Shown here: positions 8,464 through 17,379 of the stretch, piece after piece
Numbering within the stretch: position 1 is the first letter of the stretch
Layout of the letters: every line of letters starts with the position of its first letter
DNA from: Prevotellaceae bacterium UBA3627
GTDB lineage: Bacteria; Bacteroidota; Bacteroidia; Bacteroidales; Bacteroidaceae
Direction of reading: 5' to 3'
Assembly (NCBI GenBank): GCA_002373375.1
Contig: DFLE01000033.1
Coordinates: 1-59,090 of the forward strand
DNA: 59,090 bases
Made by a program: the position numbers and the translations under genes
Notes under the pieces: model-generated
What the model saw: only the letters and a program-made list of their open reading frames with translations
The model's database searches: none
What the model was told of the DNA's origin: nothing

Positions 8464-11121
8464 ATGGCAACGATAATAAAACACATACTTGATAACAGAT
8501 TGACAGCCTTTGTGGCGATGCTCATAATGCAGTGTATGCTGTGTGTGAACACCGGTAAGGCTCAAGAGAAGATCATTAATCCGGATGTCGCGTACGCTTC
8601 TCAGGTAAGGACATGCGTCGTAGGAGCGCTTAGAGTCAGCGGTGTGGAAGGTTATGAGGAGTATATGCTTACGAGTATCTCAGGCCTGACGATAGGTCAG
8701 CGTATAGCAGTGCCGGGTAACGAGATAACCGATGCCGTTAAGCGCTATTGGAAGCATGGTCTGTTCTCTGACGTGAAGATTGCGGCAGACTCCATCGTAG
8801 GAGACTCTGTCTTCCTGCATATATATCTGAAGATGCGTCCGCGTGTCAGCGAGATAAACTATTACGGACTGAAAAAGAAGTCAGAGCGTGAGGACCTGGA
8901 ACAGAAGTTAGGACTGCTGAAAGGCTCGCAGATAACCCCTAACATGTTATCAAGAGCGAAGACCCTGGCTCAAAGATACTTTGAGGACAAGGGCTTCAAG
9001 AATGCAGAGATAAATATCCAGCAGCGCGACGATGTATCTCAGAAGAACTATGTCATACTTGATATTGAGGTAGACAAGAAAGAGAAAACCAAGGTGCGTA
9101 ACATTACCATCGTGGGTAATGACGAGATGACAGAGTCCAGTCTGAAGGGCGGTCTGATAAGGAAAGGAGCGCTGAAGAAACTGCATGAGACGGGAAAACT
9201 CCGCTCGTTCCTTAAGAGCAAGAAGTTCACTCCTGAGAAATATGAGGAGGATAAGAAGAACCTCATAGAGTGGTATAACGAGCACGGCTATCGTGACGCA
9301 GTATTGGTAGAGGACAGCGTAAGCTCTGTTGATGACAAGCATGTGGATGTATTCTTCCATATCAGTGAGGGACAGAAATACTATTTGCGTAACATATCAT
9401 GGGCTGGTAACACAGTATATAAGACAGATGTCTTGGCAAATATGCTCGGCATGAAGAAGGGTGACGTGTATAACCAGACATTGTTGAAGAAACGTCTTAG
9501 CGAGGATGATGACGCTGTGGGCAACGCTTATTGGAACCACGGATATCTTTTCTATCAGCTTGACCCTATAGAGGTAAATGTGGTGGGTGACAGCATCGAC
9601 CTTGAGATGCGCATACAAGAGGGACCACAGGCTCATATCTCACATGTGAGGATAAGCGGTAATGACAGGTTGTATGAGAAAGTGGTAAGACGTGAGTTGC
9701 GTACCAAGCCGGGCGACTTGTTCTCTAAGGATGCGTTGATGCGTTCTGCCCGTGAGATAGCCCAGATGGGACACTTTGACCAAGAGAAGGTACAGCCAGA
9801 AATTAAGCCTAACGGAGAGGACGGTACGGTTGACATAAACTGGGACTTGGAGCAGAAGTCTAACGACCAGGTAGAGTTCTCACTCGGATGGGGACAGACA
9901 GGTGTGATAGGCAAGATAGGCCTGAAGCTCAATAACTTCTCTATGGCTAATCTCTTTAACCGTAACAAGGAGCACCGTGGCATCATGCCTATCGGTGACG
10001 GTGAGCAGTTAGGACTGAGCGCGCAGACCAACGGTACATATTATCAGGCGTACAACATGTCATATTCTACAGGCTGGTTTGGTGGTAAGCGTCCTATACA
10101 GTTCAGCGTGGGAGTGTTCTACTCTAAGCAGACTGATGTAAACTCTAACTACTATAACTCAAGCTGGATTAACAACTATTACAGTTGGCAGAGTGGATAT
10201 AACTCAACACCATATAATAATATAGAGAGTTATTATGACCCTGACCAGTATGTGCGTCTCCTCGGAGGTTCCGTAGGATGGGGTAAGCGCTTACGCTGGC
10301 CTGATGATTACTTCCAGTTGTCACTCAGTCTTGCATATACACGCTATATGCTGAGAAACTGGAGATACTTCCTTATCAGTACCGGTAACTGTAATAACCT
10401 GAGCTTCAATATCTCGTTGTCGCGTACGTCGGTGGATAATCCTCTTTTCCCTCGTACAGGTTCAGAGTTTGAGGTTTCACTGTCAATTACTCCGCCATGG
10501 TCTGCATTTGACGGCAAGGACTACTCTAAGCTTGCTCTTGACCCTGTGTCGGTTACCTATAGTGACGAGCAGCAGGAGAAGTACCGTTGGATTGAGTATC
10601 ACAAATGGAAGTTCAAGTCAAAGACATATACAGCTCTTACAAACGGTGCGAAGTGTCTCGTGCTTATGACGAGAGTGGAAGCCGGAATACTCGGACACTT
10701 TAACAGTGATAAGAAGTCTCCGTTTGAGACCTTCTATATGGGTGGTGACGGTATGTCGGGTTACTCAAGCAGTTATGCGGAGGAGACCATCGGACTGCGT
10801 GGTTATGAGAACGGCTCACTCACTCCAAGTGGATACGAGGGTTATGCCTACGACCGTTTCGCTCTGGAGTTGCGCTATCCTTTCATGCTCGGTAATACCA
10901 CCATCTACGGACTGGGCTTCATAGAGGCTGGTAACGCATGGAACGACATAAAGAAATTCAATCCGTTTGATATGAAGCGCTCCGCAGGTCTGGGTGTACG
11001 TATCTACCTGCCAATGGTGGGACTGATGGGACTTGACTGGGCATACGGCTTTGACAAGCCAGCCTTCAGTAAGACCAAGGGCGGCAGCAATTTCCACTTC
11101 ATCCTCGGACAGGAGTTCTAA
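8464..11121 (+). CDS. bamA: Outer membrane protein assembly factor BamA
   Basis: An 885-residue Omp85 protein. After the signal peptide (to about residue 33, NTGKAQ) come POTRA domains (about 45-475), recognisable by repeats such as RVSEINYYGLKKKSERE, KVRNITIVGNDEMTESSL, YLRNISWAGNTVYKTDVL and HISHVRISGNDRLYEKVV. The C-terminal half is the 16-strand barrel with the RGY/GLRGYEN region (about residue 780) and a terminal Phe in ILGQEF. It inserts barrel proteins into the outer membrane. The Skp-like chaperones encoded just downstream deliver its substrates. Confidence 0.96.
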   Translation: MATIIKHILDNRLTAFVAMLIMQCMLCVNTGKAQEKIINPDVAYASQVRTCVVGALRVSGVEGYEEYMLTSISGLTIGQRIAVPGNEITDAVKRYWKHGLFSDVKIAADSIVGDSVFLHIYLKMRPRVSEINYYGLKKKSEREDLEQKLGLLKGSQITPNMLSRAKTLAQRYFEDKGFKNAEINIQQRDDVSQKNYVILDIEVDKKEKTKVRNITIVGNDEMTESSLKGGLIRKGALKKLHETGKLRSFLKSKKFTPEKYEEDKKNLIEWYNEHGYRDAVLVEDSVSSVDDKHVDVFFHISEGQKYYLRNISWAGNTVYKTDVLANMLGMKKGDVYNQTLLKKRLSEDDDAVGNAYWNHGYLFYQLDPIEVNVVGDSIDLEMRIQEGPQAHISHVRISGNDRLYEKVVRRELRTKPGDLFSKDALMRSAREIAQMGHFDQEKVQPEIKPNGEDGTVDINWDLEQKSNDQVEFSLGWGQTGVIGKIGLKLNNFSMANLFNRNKEHRGIMPIGDGEQLGLSAQTNGTYYQAYNMSYSTGWFGGKRPIQFSVGVFYSKQTDVNSNYYNSSWINNYYSWQSGYNSTPYNNIESYYDPDQYVRLLGGSVGWGKRLRWPDDYFQLSLSLAYTRYMLRNWRYFLISTGNCNNLSFNISLSRTSVDNPLFPRTGSEFEVSLSITPPWSAFDGKDYSKLALDPVSVTYSDEQQEKYRWIEYHKWKFKSKTYTALTNGAKCLVLMTRVEAGILGHFNSDKKSPFETFYMGGDGMSGYSSSYAEETIGLRGYENGSLTPSGYEGYAYDRFALELRYPFMLGNTTIYGLGFIEAGNAWNDIKKFNPFDMKRSAGLGVRIYLPMVGLMGLDWAYGFDKPAFSKTKGGSNFHFILGQEF

Positions 11122-11218
11122 GCAATCCTATGGCAACGCTTTGGACGTGAATGTACGGTTTAGGGAAAATCCGTTCGTGATTAGGGAAAACATATTAGCG
11201 GCATTTATATAAAAAGAA

Positions 11219-11226
11219 TATCTTTG
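11219..11226 (+). promoter_or_regulatory. -7 box of the ompH promoter
   Basis: TATCTTTG fits TAnnTTTG. Transcription would begin at about 11232, downstream of an in-frame GTG at 11229, which supports the ATG at 11256 as the true start of the first ompH gene. No clear TTTG is seen at the -33 position. Confidence 0.5.
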
Positions 11227-11255
11227 CTGTGTCAAACTTAAAAAAAGAGAAAGAT

Positions 11256-11762
11256 ATGAAGAAGTTACTTGTAATAGCCATCATGGCAGTGACCGCAGTC
11301 GCAGCTAATGCGCAGAAGTACGCGCTTATTGATATGGAGTATATACTTAAGAATATTCCGGCATACGAACGTGCCAATGAGCAGTTGGCGCAGGTTAGCA
11401 AGCGCTGGCAGGCAGAGGTGGAGGCACTCGGTACAGAGGCTTCAACCATGTATAAGAACTATCAGAACGAGGTGGTTTTCCTCTCTCAGGAGCAGAAGCA
11501 GGCAAAGCAGGATGCCATAATGCAGAAAGAGAAAGAGGCGGCAGACTTGAAGAAGAAGTACTTCGGTCCTGAGGGTGAGTTGTTCAAGAAGCGTGAGAGC
11601 CTCATGTCGCCTATACAGGATGAGATATACAATGCTGTCAAGGAGGTTTCAGAGCTTCGCGGCTATCAGCTCGTACTTGACCGTGCCAGTGACAACGGTA
11701 TCATCTTTGCCTCACCAAAGATTGATATATCCAATGAGGTACTCTCTAAGTTGGGATATTGA
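11256..11762 (+). CDS. OmpH/Skp family periplasmic chaperone, copy 1
   Basis: From the ATG at 11256 the 168-residue protein has a signal peptide (MKKLLVIAIMAVTAVAANAQ), then KYALIDMEYILKNIPAYERA, the usual Skp start, a long coiled-coil rich in Glu, Gln and Lys (about residues 40-110), and a return to beta structure (YQLVLDRASDNGIIFAS). Skp trimers hold unfolded outer-membrane proteins for BamA. It is the first of three tandem paralogues between bamA and murI. A GTG nine codons upstream is less likely as a start because it precedes the predicted transcript. Confidence 0.9.
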   Translation: MKKLLVIAIMAVTAVAANAQKYALIDMEYILKNIPAYERANEQLAQVSKRWQAEVEALGTEASTMYKNYQNEVVFLSQEQKQAKQDAIMQKEKEAADLKKKYFGPEGELFKKRESLMSPIQDEIYNAVKEVSELRGYQLVLDRASDNGIIFASPKIDISNEVLSKLGY

Positions 11763-11771
11763 TTGTGAGGG

Positions 11772-11836
11772 GAAAGGAGTAAGGAGTAAAGAATAAGGAT
11801 TAAAGAATAAGGAATAAAGAGTAAGGAGTAAAGAGG
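11772..11836. repeat. Purine-rich low-complexity repeat
   Basis: A run of short near-repeats of AAGGAGTAAAGAATAAGGA fills the space between the first and second ompH genes. The same style of purine-rich sequence recurs (on the other strand) at 31500, 32063, 36251 and 43166. No open frame or hairpin is evident. Confidence 0.7.
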
Positions 11837-11887
11837 GGGATAGTGTGTAAGAATTTAATAAATAATCAAACAGTATAAAAAGAACAA

Positions 11888-12388
11888 ATGAAAAAGACTA
11901 TCATCGCAGCCATTGCTGCATTAACAATGACTATCGGTGCCAATGCACAGAAATTCGGACAGGTTGACGTTCAGGCTATCATGCAGAGTCTGCCAGAGGT
12001 GACAAAGGCTAACGGTGAGCTGCAGGCTCAGGCACAGCAGTATGACAACGAGCTCAAGCAGATGCAGGAAGAGATACAGAAGAAGTCTGAGGAGTACGAG
12101 AAGACAAAGGCTACCATGAGCGCTACACAGCAGCAGCAGACTGAGTCTGACCTGCAGGCTCTTTATCAGAAGCTGCAGGAGGCTTATCAGCAGAACCAGC
12201 AGGAGATGCAGAAGAAGCAGCAGGAGCTCCTTGAGCCTATACAGAAGAGGGTTGTCGCTGCCATTGAGGCTGTGGGCAAGGCTGGACAGTACACCTATAT
12301 CGCTCAGGCAGGCTCATTCCTCTATGTAGGTGCTGATGTCAAGGACGTTACAGCTGACGTGAAGGCTGAGCTTAACAAGGCGAAGTAA
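11888..12388 (+). CDS. OmpH/Skp family periplasmic chaperone, copy 2
   Basis: The 166-residue protein has a signal peptide (MKKTIIAAIAALTMTIGANAQ), a short beta start (KFGQVDVQAIMQSLPEV), a Gln-rich coiled coil (about residues 45-120, many QQ and EEIQKK runs) and a C-terminal beta part (GQYTYIAQAGSFLYVG). This is the Skp architecture. It is 125 bases downstream of copy 1, separated by a low-complexity repeat, and 34 bases before copy 3. Confidence 0.93.
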   Translation: MKKTIIAAIAALTMTIGANAQKFGQVDVQAIMQSLPEVTKANGELQAQAQQYDNELKQMQEEIQKKSEEYEKTKATMSATQQQQTESDLQALYQKLQEAYQQNQQEMQKKQQELLEPIQKRVVAAIEAVGKAGQYTYIAQAGSFLYVGADVKDVTADVKAELNKAK

Positions 12389-12422
12389 GACAGGTTTATT
12401 GGACTTTTCTTAAAAATCATTT

Positions 12423-12929
12423 ATGAGAAAACTGACAATTGCAATATTTATGGTTTTCGCTTGTTGTGTCACTGCTGTGGCACAGCAGGCGAAAATTGGT
12501 TATTTCTCCTATAAGGCCATATTGGAGGATATGCCAGACTATGTCACCGCCATGCTTGGCGTGGAGACACTGAGAAAGCAGTATGACGAGGAGCTGAAGG
12601 CCGCCAGCGATGAGTTCAACGAGAAGTATGAGCTCTTCCTTGACCAGCAGAGTATGCTTGATGAGCCTATCAAGCAGAAGCGCCAGGCAGACCTCCAGTC
12701 ATTGCTCGACAGGAACACCCAGTTCCGCAACGAGTCAATGCGCCTGCTGAAGCAGGCAGAGCAGGATGCCCTCGCTCCTGTGAAACAGAAACTCAACAAG
12801 GCCATACAGAGCGTAGGCTATTCCGGAGCCTTCCTCCTTATTGTCAATACCGACAGTGAGGCTTGTCCTTATATTGACAGTAACAGCGCAGAGGATGTTA
12901 CTGCAAAGATAAAGTCATACATCAGATAA
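12423..12929 (+). CDS. OmpH/Skp family periplasmic chaperone, copy 3
   Basis: The third Skp-like protein in the row has 168 residues: a signal peptide ending near VAQQ, the start AKIGYFSYKAILEDMPDYV, a charged coiled coil (about 48-115) and a short C-terminal beta part ending in AEDVTAKIKSYIR. It differs from the others by an extra Cys near the end (SEACPYID). It is 2 bases before murI, so the two are almost certainly co-transcribed. Bacteroidales usually carry two such genes here; the third may have a specialised client range. Confidence 0.88.
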   Translation: MRKLTIAIFMVFACCVTAVAQQAKIGYFSYKAILEDMPDYVTAMLGVETLRKQYDEELKAASDEFNEKYELFLDQQSMLDEPIKQKRQADLQSLLDRNTQFRNESMRLLKQAEQDALAPVKQKLNKAIQSVGYSGAFLLIVNTDSEACPYIDSNSAEDVTAKIKSYIR

Positions 12930-12931
12930 AA

Positions 12932-13744
12932 ATGTCTATCGGTGTCTTTGACTCAGGCTATGGCGGACTGACCATCCTCCGTGAGCTGCGCAGGTATCTG
13001 CCGCAGTATGACTTCACGTACCTTGGCGACAATGCCCGCGCACCCTACGGCTCACGCAGTTTCGATGTGGTATATGAGTTCACCCGTCAGGCGGTGGTGA
13101 AACTCTTTGATATGGGGTGCCACCTCGTCATTCTCGGATGTAACACAGCCTCCGCCAAGGCTCTGCGCACCATCCAGCAGCGTGACCTGCCGGTTATCGC
13201 GCCCGACAGGAGGGTGCTGGGCGTAATACGTCCTACCGTCGAGGTGATAGGCTCGCTTACCCACAGCCGCCATGTGGGCGTGGTGGCCACCGAGGGAACC
13301 ATACGCTCGCACAGCTATGATTTGGAGATAGCCAAGCTCCATCCCGACATCGTTGTGACGGGACAAGCCTGTCCCCTGTGGGCAGCCATAGTAGAGGCAG
13401 GCGAGGCAGAGAGTGAGGGAGCGGAGTATTTCGTGAGGAAGCGCGTCAACCAGTTGCTTGAGTGCGACCCTCTCATTGACACCATCATACTCGGCTGCAC
13501 GCACTATCCGTTATTGATGAAAGCACTGAGAAAGGCCGTCCCTGCAGGTGTTAACATTGTGCCGCAAGGCGAGTATGTGGCAACGTCCCTCGTTGACTAT
13601 CTGCGCCGTCATCCAGAGATTGACGCTCACTGCTCCAAGCACGGCACGGTAAGTTACTATACCACAGAGTCGCCAGAGAGGTTCAAGGAATGCGCCAACG
13701 TATTTCTACATGAGGACATCAAAGTGGAGCATATAGACTTATAG
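12932..13744 (+). CDS. murI: Glutamate racemase
   Basis: A 270-residue enzyme that interconverts L- and D-glutamate for peptidoglycan. The two catalytic cysteines are in place: C70 in VILGCNTASAK and C189 in IILGCTHYP, the latter followed by the catalytic His191. Asp7 lies in GVFDSGYGGLT, and YLGDNARAPYG is also conserved. Length is normal. It lies 2 bases after the third ompH gene and ends the envelope block. Confidence 0.96.
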   Translation: MSIGVFDSGYGGLTILRELRRYLPQYDFTYLGDNARAPYGSRSFDVVYEFTRQAVVKLFDMGCHLVILGCNTASAKALRTIQQRDLPVIAPDRRVLGVIRPTVEVIGSLTHSRHVGVVATEGTIRSHSYDLEIAKLHPDIVVTGQACPLWAAIVEAGEAESEGAEYFVRKRVNQLLECDPLIDTIILGCTHYPLLMKALRKAVPAGVNIVPQGEYVATSLVDYLRRHPEIDAHCSKHGTVSYYTTESPERFKECANVFLHEDIKVEHIDL

Positions 13745-13808
13745 AATCCTATACAAACCATTATTATAGTCATACTCATAAGTGCTTTTGAGTATGTACC
13801 ACACAGAA

Positions 13809-13862
13809 AGACTGTTGCAAATTTGCAGGATTAAAAGAAAATCCGTAAATTTGCAACAGTTT
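13809..13862 (+). promoter_or_regulatory. Palindromic module with embedded promoter, copy 1
   Basis: A near-perfect inverted repeat of about 52 bases (ACTGTTGCAAATTTGCAGG at one end, GTAAATTTGCAACAGT at the other). It contains TTTG (13822-13825), 20 bases, then TAAATTTG (13846-13853), which is an ideal Bacteroidetes promoter pointing right. It ends 34 bases before the ATPase gene. The hairpin plus following TTTT could also end murI transcription. Sister copies lie at 24029 and 28768. Confidence 0.75.
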
Positions 13863-13896
13863 TATTATATGTATAATAATTATAAGTATAATAATT

Positions 13897-15051
13897 ATGA
13901 GTGCAATAAGATTAAGAAATCCTTTTGTTACAGGATATTACGAGGGAGAAGACTATTTCTGTGACAGAAAAGAAGAGGTAGCTCTATTACAGAAGCATGT
14001 TGACAATGGCAGGCATGTTACGTTGATATCTCCACGTCGTCTTGGAAAGACAGGACTGATAGAACACTTCTTTGCACAGTCATATATAAAGAAAGAGTAT
14101 TATACTTTTTTTGTAGATATATATGCAACGACTTCTCTCTCTGAATTTGTTGCCTTGATGGGCAAAGAGATATTTAAGAAATTAAAACCTGTAAAGACAA
14201 AGTGGGGAGAGAGTTTCCTACAGATGGTAAGTTCGCTGCGTCCAGGAGTGAAGATGGACAGTATGACAGGTGATTTTACCTTAGAGTTAGGCTTAGGAGA
14301 TATACAGTCTGCGGAAACCACACTTGATGAAATCTTTGATTATCTTGAGTGTGCAGACCGTCATTGTATAGTGGCGATAGATGAATTCCAGCAAATAACA
14401 TATTATGACGAGAAAAATGTGGAGGCACTATTGCGTACTAAGATACAGCACTGCAAGAATGTTACATTTATCTATACAGGTAGCAGTCGACACATGATAT
14501 CTCAGATGTTTCACTCTCAAGCAAAACCATTTTATCAGAGTGCAATAGGGATAAGCCTTAAACCTATCCCCAAGGAAGTGTATCGTGATTTTGTATGTGA
14601 TATGTTTAGTAAGTATGACAAGAGAATACAATCTGACGTTGTTGATTACGTATACGACAAGTATGAGGGTTATACATGGTACATGCAGATGATGATGAAT
14701 GAGCTGTTTGCGCTTACGGCTGTAGGAGAGGAGTGTGATATGCAGATGATATCTACCGCACATGCCAACATAATTGTTTCGCAAGAGGATTATTACCGTG
14801 AAACGCTGACGCTGTTGGCTACTAAACAGAAAATGCTGTTGCTTGCGATGGCAAAGGAGTATGTTAAATCACGTAAATGGATTAAAGGTATTACATCTTC
14901 TGATTTTATTAAGAAATATAAGCTTCCTTCAGCAAGTTCAGTGCAGTCTGCTTTAAGGGGATTGATAGATAAGAATATAGTATCAGTAAATGAAGGCTCA
15001 TACCGTATCTCTGATTTCTTTTTAACGGAGTGGTGTGCCACATATCTATAA
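13897..15051 (+). CDS. AAA/STAND-like ATPase with winged-helix tail
   Basis: The 384-residue protein starts with RLRNPFVTGYY, typical of archaeal-type ATPases (AAA_14/ATPase_2 group) common in Bacteroidetes. Walker A is SPRRLGKTG with Lys51; Walker B is CIVAIDEFQQ with Asp162 and Glu163; a sensor-like IYTGSSRHM follows. The C-terminal 80 residues look like a winged helix (SDFIKKYKLPSASSVQSALRGLIDKNIV). There is no signal peptide. It stands alone between the palindromic promoter and the long repeat at 15063. Its role is unknown; relatives are thought to be mobile or regulatory ATPases. Confidence 0.8.
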   Translation: MSAIRLRNPFVTGYYEGEDYFCDRKEEVALLQKHVDNGRHVTLISPRRLGKTGLIEHFFAQSYIKKEYYTFFVDIYATTSLSEFVALMGKEIFKKLKPVKTKWGESFLQMVSSLRPGVKMDSMTGDFTLELGLGDIQSAETTLDEIFDYLECADRHCIVAIDEFQQITYYDEKNVEALLRTKIQHCKNVTFIYTGSSRHMISQMFHSQAKPFYQSAIGISLKPIPKEVYRDFVCDMFSKYDKRIQSDVVDYVYDKYEGYTWYMQMMMNELFALTAVGEECDMQMISTAHANIIVSQEDYYRETLTLLATKQKMLLLAMAKEYVKSRKWIKGITSSDFIKKYKLPSASSVQSALRGLIDKNIVSVNEGSYRISDFFLTEWCATYL

Positions 15052-15062
15052 AGATACTAATC

Positions 15063-15445
15063 CGGACTACATATAATAGGACATTTTTGTCATTGCTTGA
15101 TTAAAATCATGTTGACTGAAAAACGCAATCTAGGAGAGAAAGAGGGGCGAAAAACGGAAAAAGGGTACGAAAAAACAACTTTTCGCACCCTTTTTTTCGT
15201 GAAAGCTATCACTTTACGATGTAAAAGCATAGCTTTCTCATCGTCATTCGATAGCTTTTACACCATGAAAGCATAGCTTTTAGAGGGTAAAAACTATCGT
15301 TTTTTTATGCTTTTTTAGAACCTACTACTGATTATCAGATAGTTACAACCCTCTGTAGATTTCCCTGTACGCGGCCAGCAGGAAATAATTTTGAAATATC
15401 GCACGTATGAGGCGTTAAAAAACAGTGCCCGATAGGACAAAATCG
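15063..15445 (+). repeat. Long dispersed repeat, copy A (383 bp)
   Basis: This stretch matches 36644-37025 over its whole length in the same orientation, from CGGACTACATA to GATAGGACAAAATCG. Inside are a hairpin (GGGTACGAAAA against TTTTCGCACCC at about 15163-15191) and four variants of AAAGCATAGCTTT. The last 70 bases recur at 19948-20019. No open frame is conserved between copies, so it is probably a non-coding element such as a MITE. Confidence 0.85.
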
Positions 15446-15782
15446 TTTTTTGCCCTTTTGGTGGGCAGTGATACAAAGGAATGAAATTTTCAGTGTAGAT
15501 AGTTCTATGAGTGTAATCTTTTTTCTTAAAAAAAGTTGCAGGAATAAAATCTTTTTAATAGTTTTGTATTTAGAAGACCAGTCAGTCCGTAAAAGGGTGG
15601 CGGGTCAAGACATATTGGAAAAGGCGTTTACATGACGCTGTCATCTGTATCTTCAAACTTCGCAACTTTGAACTAACTCACAGAGGACGAGCGCAACGGG
15701 AAACGCCTGCGTGAGTGTATTATATCCTTGCGTAGCCATTACCATTGTTATATGTAATGCTATGTAGGTGTTTTATAATATC
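15446..15782. other. Intergenic stretch with no recognised gene
   Basis: Mixed AT-rich sequence after repeat copy A. The segment ATTTTCAGTGTAGATAG near 15488 recurs after the partial repeat at 19948, so the shared unit extends a little further in both. AGGCGTTT near 15622 and AAACGCCT near 15701 are complementary. Short open frames here have no family character. Confidence 0.5.
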
Positions 15783-15880
15783 ACTTGGCGTGGGCTGACT
15801 GCGTTGCTTATCCTTGGGTTAGGGCAATGCGAAGGCCTGAAGGTAGGGATAAGCAGAAAGTAGAAACTCCCATGCCTTTT
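15783..15880 (+). other. Structured non-coding element, possible IS200/IS605 end relic
   Basis: TGCTTATCC (15805-15813) pairs perfectly with GGATAAGCA (15847-15855) around a G-rich loop, followed by GAAAGTAGAAACTCCCATGCC. A structured RNA followed by GTAGAA-ACTCCC and the left half of a hairpin resembles the 3' end of IS200/IS605 elements, where the TnpB guide RNA is read. No transposase gene is present, so this would be a relic. It could instead be an unrelated small RNA. Confidence 0.3.
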
Positions 15881-15953
15881 TTGTTTCCATTAACAAACCT
15901 AATATTAACCGCTGAATTTGGGAGTCAGGAGGCAACTAAATTTAGAGTGAACC

Positions 15954-16457
15954 ATGAAAAAGATTATGACAATTATTGTTGTCTGCCTATTGGCAGGCGC
16001 AACTGCCACCTATGCACAAATTACTAAGGAACAACTGAAAGAACGCAAGGAACTTCAGAAAATAGCAAAAAGTGAACTCAAGGAGAAAGCCTCTAAGGAC
16101 GCGCGGAAGGAAGCCAAGAAATTGAAGAAAGATGGTTGGCAGATAGCACCAGGAGCATTACCTATAGAGAAACAACTTGACCGTGTTTATACCATGAAGT
16201 ATGAGATAGATGACGATATGTTTCCCAAATGGATAATGGGCGAGGCTATGTCTGTAGGCGAAAATTACGATGCAGCCAAAATGCAGGCACTGGCACTTGC
16301 CAAGCAGAATCTTGCCGGCGAAATACAGACGGAGATTACGGCTCTGCTTGAAAACAATGTCGATAATAAGCAGCTTTCGCCAGAACAGGCGGCATTTGTG
16401 GTAGCTTGGAATGGTGCTAATAGTGTAACGCTTAAAACACGCACCAAAATGGGCTGA
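15954..16457 (+). CDS. Secreted protein of unknown function, possibly truncated
   Basis: A signal peptide (MKKIMTIIVVCLLAGATATYAQ) precedes a highly charged helix (about residues 22-60, many KEL and KKL repeats) and a small domain with ENYDAAKMQALALAKQNLAGEIQTEI, which resembles the LPP20/SIMPL-like secreted family. It ends abruptly at KTRTKMG; I expect family members to be longer. A 36-base piece of its 3' end is repeated at 18983, which supports past rearrangement here. Confidence 0.6.
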   Translation: MKKIMTIIVVCLLAGATATYAQITKEQLKERKELQKIAKSELKEKASKDARKEAKKLKKDGWQIAPGALPIEKQLDRVYTMKYEIDDDMFPKWIMGEAMSVGENYDAAKMQALALAKQNLAGEIQTEITALLENNVDNKQLSPEQAAFVVAWNGANSVTLKTRTKMG

Positions 16458-16527
16458 AATGGGCTGCGCGCCTTTTGCGGAAACACCCTATATTTGCAAC
16501 TATAATTAAACCTAAAAACTAATCAAA

Positions 16528-17331
16528 ATGAAAAAATTACTTTTATTCGGCTTAATGACTGTCGCTCTTGTTTCGTGTCAGTCAGACATGAGCAAAGTGG
16601 AAAAACTGGTTAAGGAGTTCTCAGAAGCGCAAAAGACTGATGCTCAAGAAAAGATATCAGAGCTTTATCCCGACGCTGCGGGCCTGGGCCTGCGAATCAT
16701 TGACGCAAAAGATGCTCAAGTATCCTTTAACGAGGCTGACAGCACCTATTTGGTTACTTTGACAGACGGTACGACAATGGATGTTGAGAAACAGACTGAT
16801 GACACCTTCGTTATTACCGATAGTCACAACCTTGTTGATTGGGACGAAGTGTGGATGAATGTATTCCAGAGTTCGGGAGCCATTAAGAACGGCATGTCAG
16901 ACATGACGATTAAGCCAATAGTTTACGATGACAATTTCCTTAACTATCTGATTGCCCAGAATCCCAAGGCAATGCAGGGTAATCTTGTGGTTGCTGCTGC
17001 CGTTGGTGAGCATATTTACGATACTGACTACCATGTCAATGTTGATATCCGGAACGAAAGTTCATACAATTATGGTCATAAAGACTATTCGATAGAGATT
17101 GCTGTTTTGGATTTCAATGGCAATGTGATGAAGACAGAAGTTTGTGATGGTTATGATATCCGCTCAGGCGAAACGGATAATTTCATAGCTTCCTTTAATG
17201 GTGAGTATTGCAGAAATATAGCCTCGCATAAGGTCACCGTCATTATGAGAGCCTTCGATGACATTAACAAACTAAACAACTTTGGTGAATTCACAGGTGA
17301 TGAGTATAAGAACTATCTCAGCACCAAATGA
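16528..17331 (+). CDS. Lipoprotein of unknown function
   Basis: The 267-residue protein has a lipoprotein signal (MKKLLLFGLMTVALVSC, Cys17), so it is membrane-anchored. The rest is acidic with beta-rich stretches (STYLVTLTDGTTMDVEKQ, KDYSIEIAVLDFNGNVMKTE), which could form an immunoglobulin-like fold around residues 170-250. No enzyme motif is seen. A TATATTTG -7 box lies at 16489, 31 bases upstream, indicating its own promoter. I recognise no family. Confidence 0.65.
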   Translation: MKKLLLFGLMTVALVSCQSDMSKVEKLVKEFSEAQKTDAQEKISELYPDAAGLGLRIIDAKDAQVSFNEADSTYLVTLTDGTTMDVEKQTDDTFVITDSHNLVDWDEVWMNVFQSSGAIKNGMSDMTIKPIVYDDNFLNYLIAQNPKAMQGNLVVAAAVGEHIYDTDYHVNVDIRNESSYNYGHKDYSIEIAVLDFNGNVMKTEVCDGYDIRSGETDNFIASFNGEYCRNIASHKVTVIMRAFDDINKLNNFGEFTGDEYKNYLSTK

Positions 17332-17379
17332 AGATAACATAATAAATCAAGTACGTTTTATTTCAAAAAATGATAATCT

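Noticed and set aside
13897..15051. Transposition ATPase of the IS21/IstB kind
   Set aside because: Walker motifs are present, but the N-terminus and winged-helix tail fit archaeal-type ATPases, and no partner transposase or terminal repeats are seen.
15450..15635. Small open frame after repeat copy A
   Set aside because: No family character, no promoter or good start context, and its beginning overlaps repeat-derived DNA.
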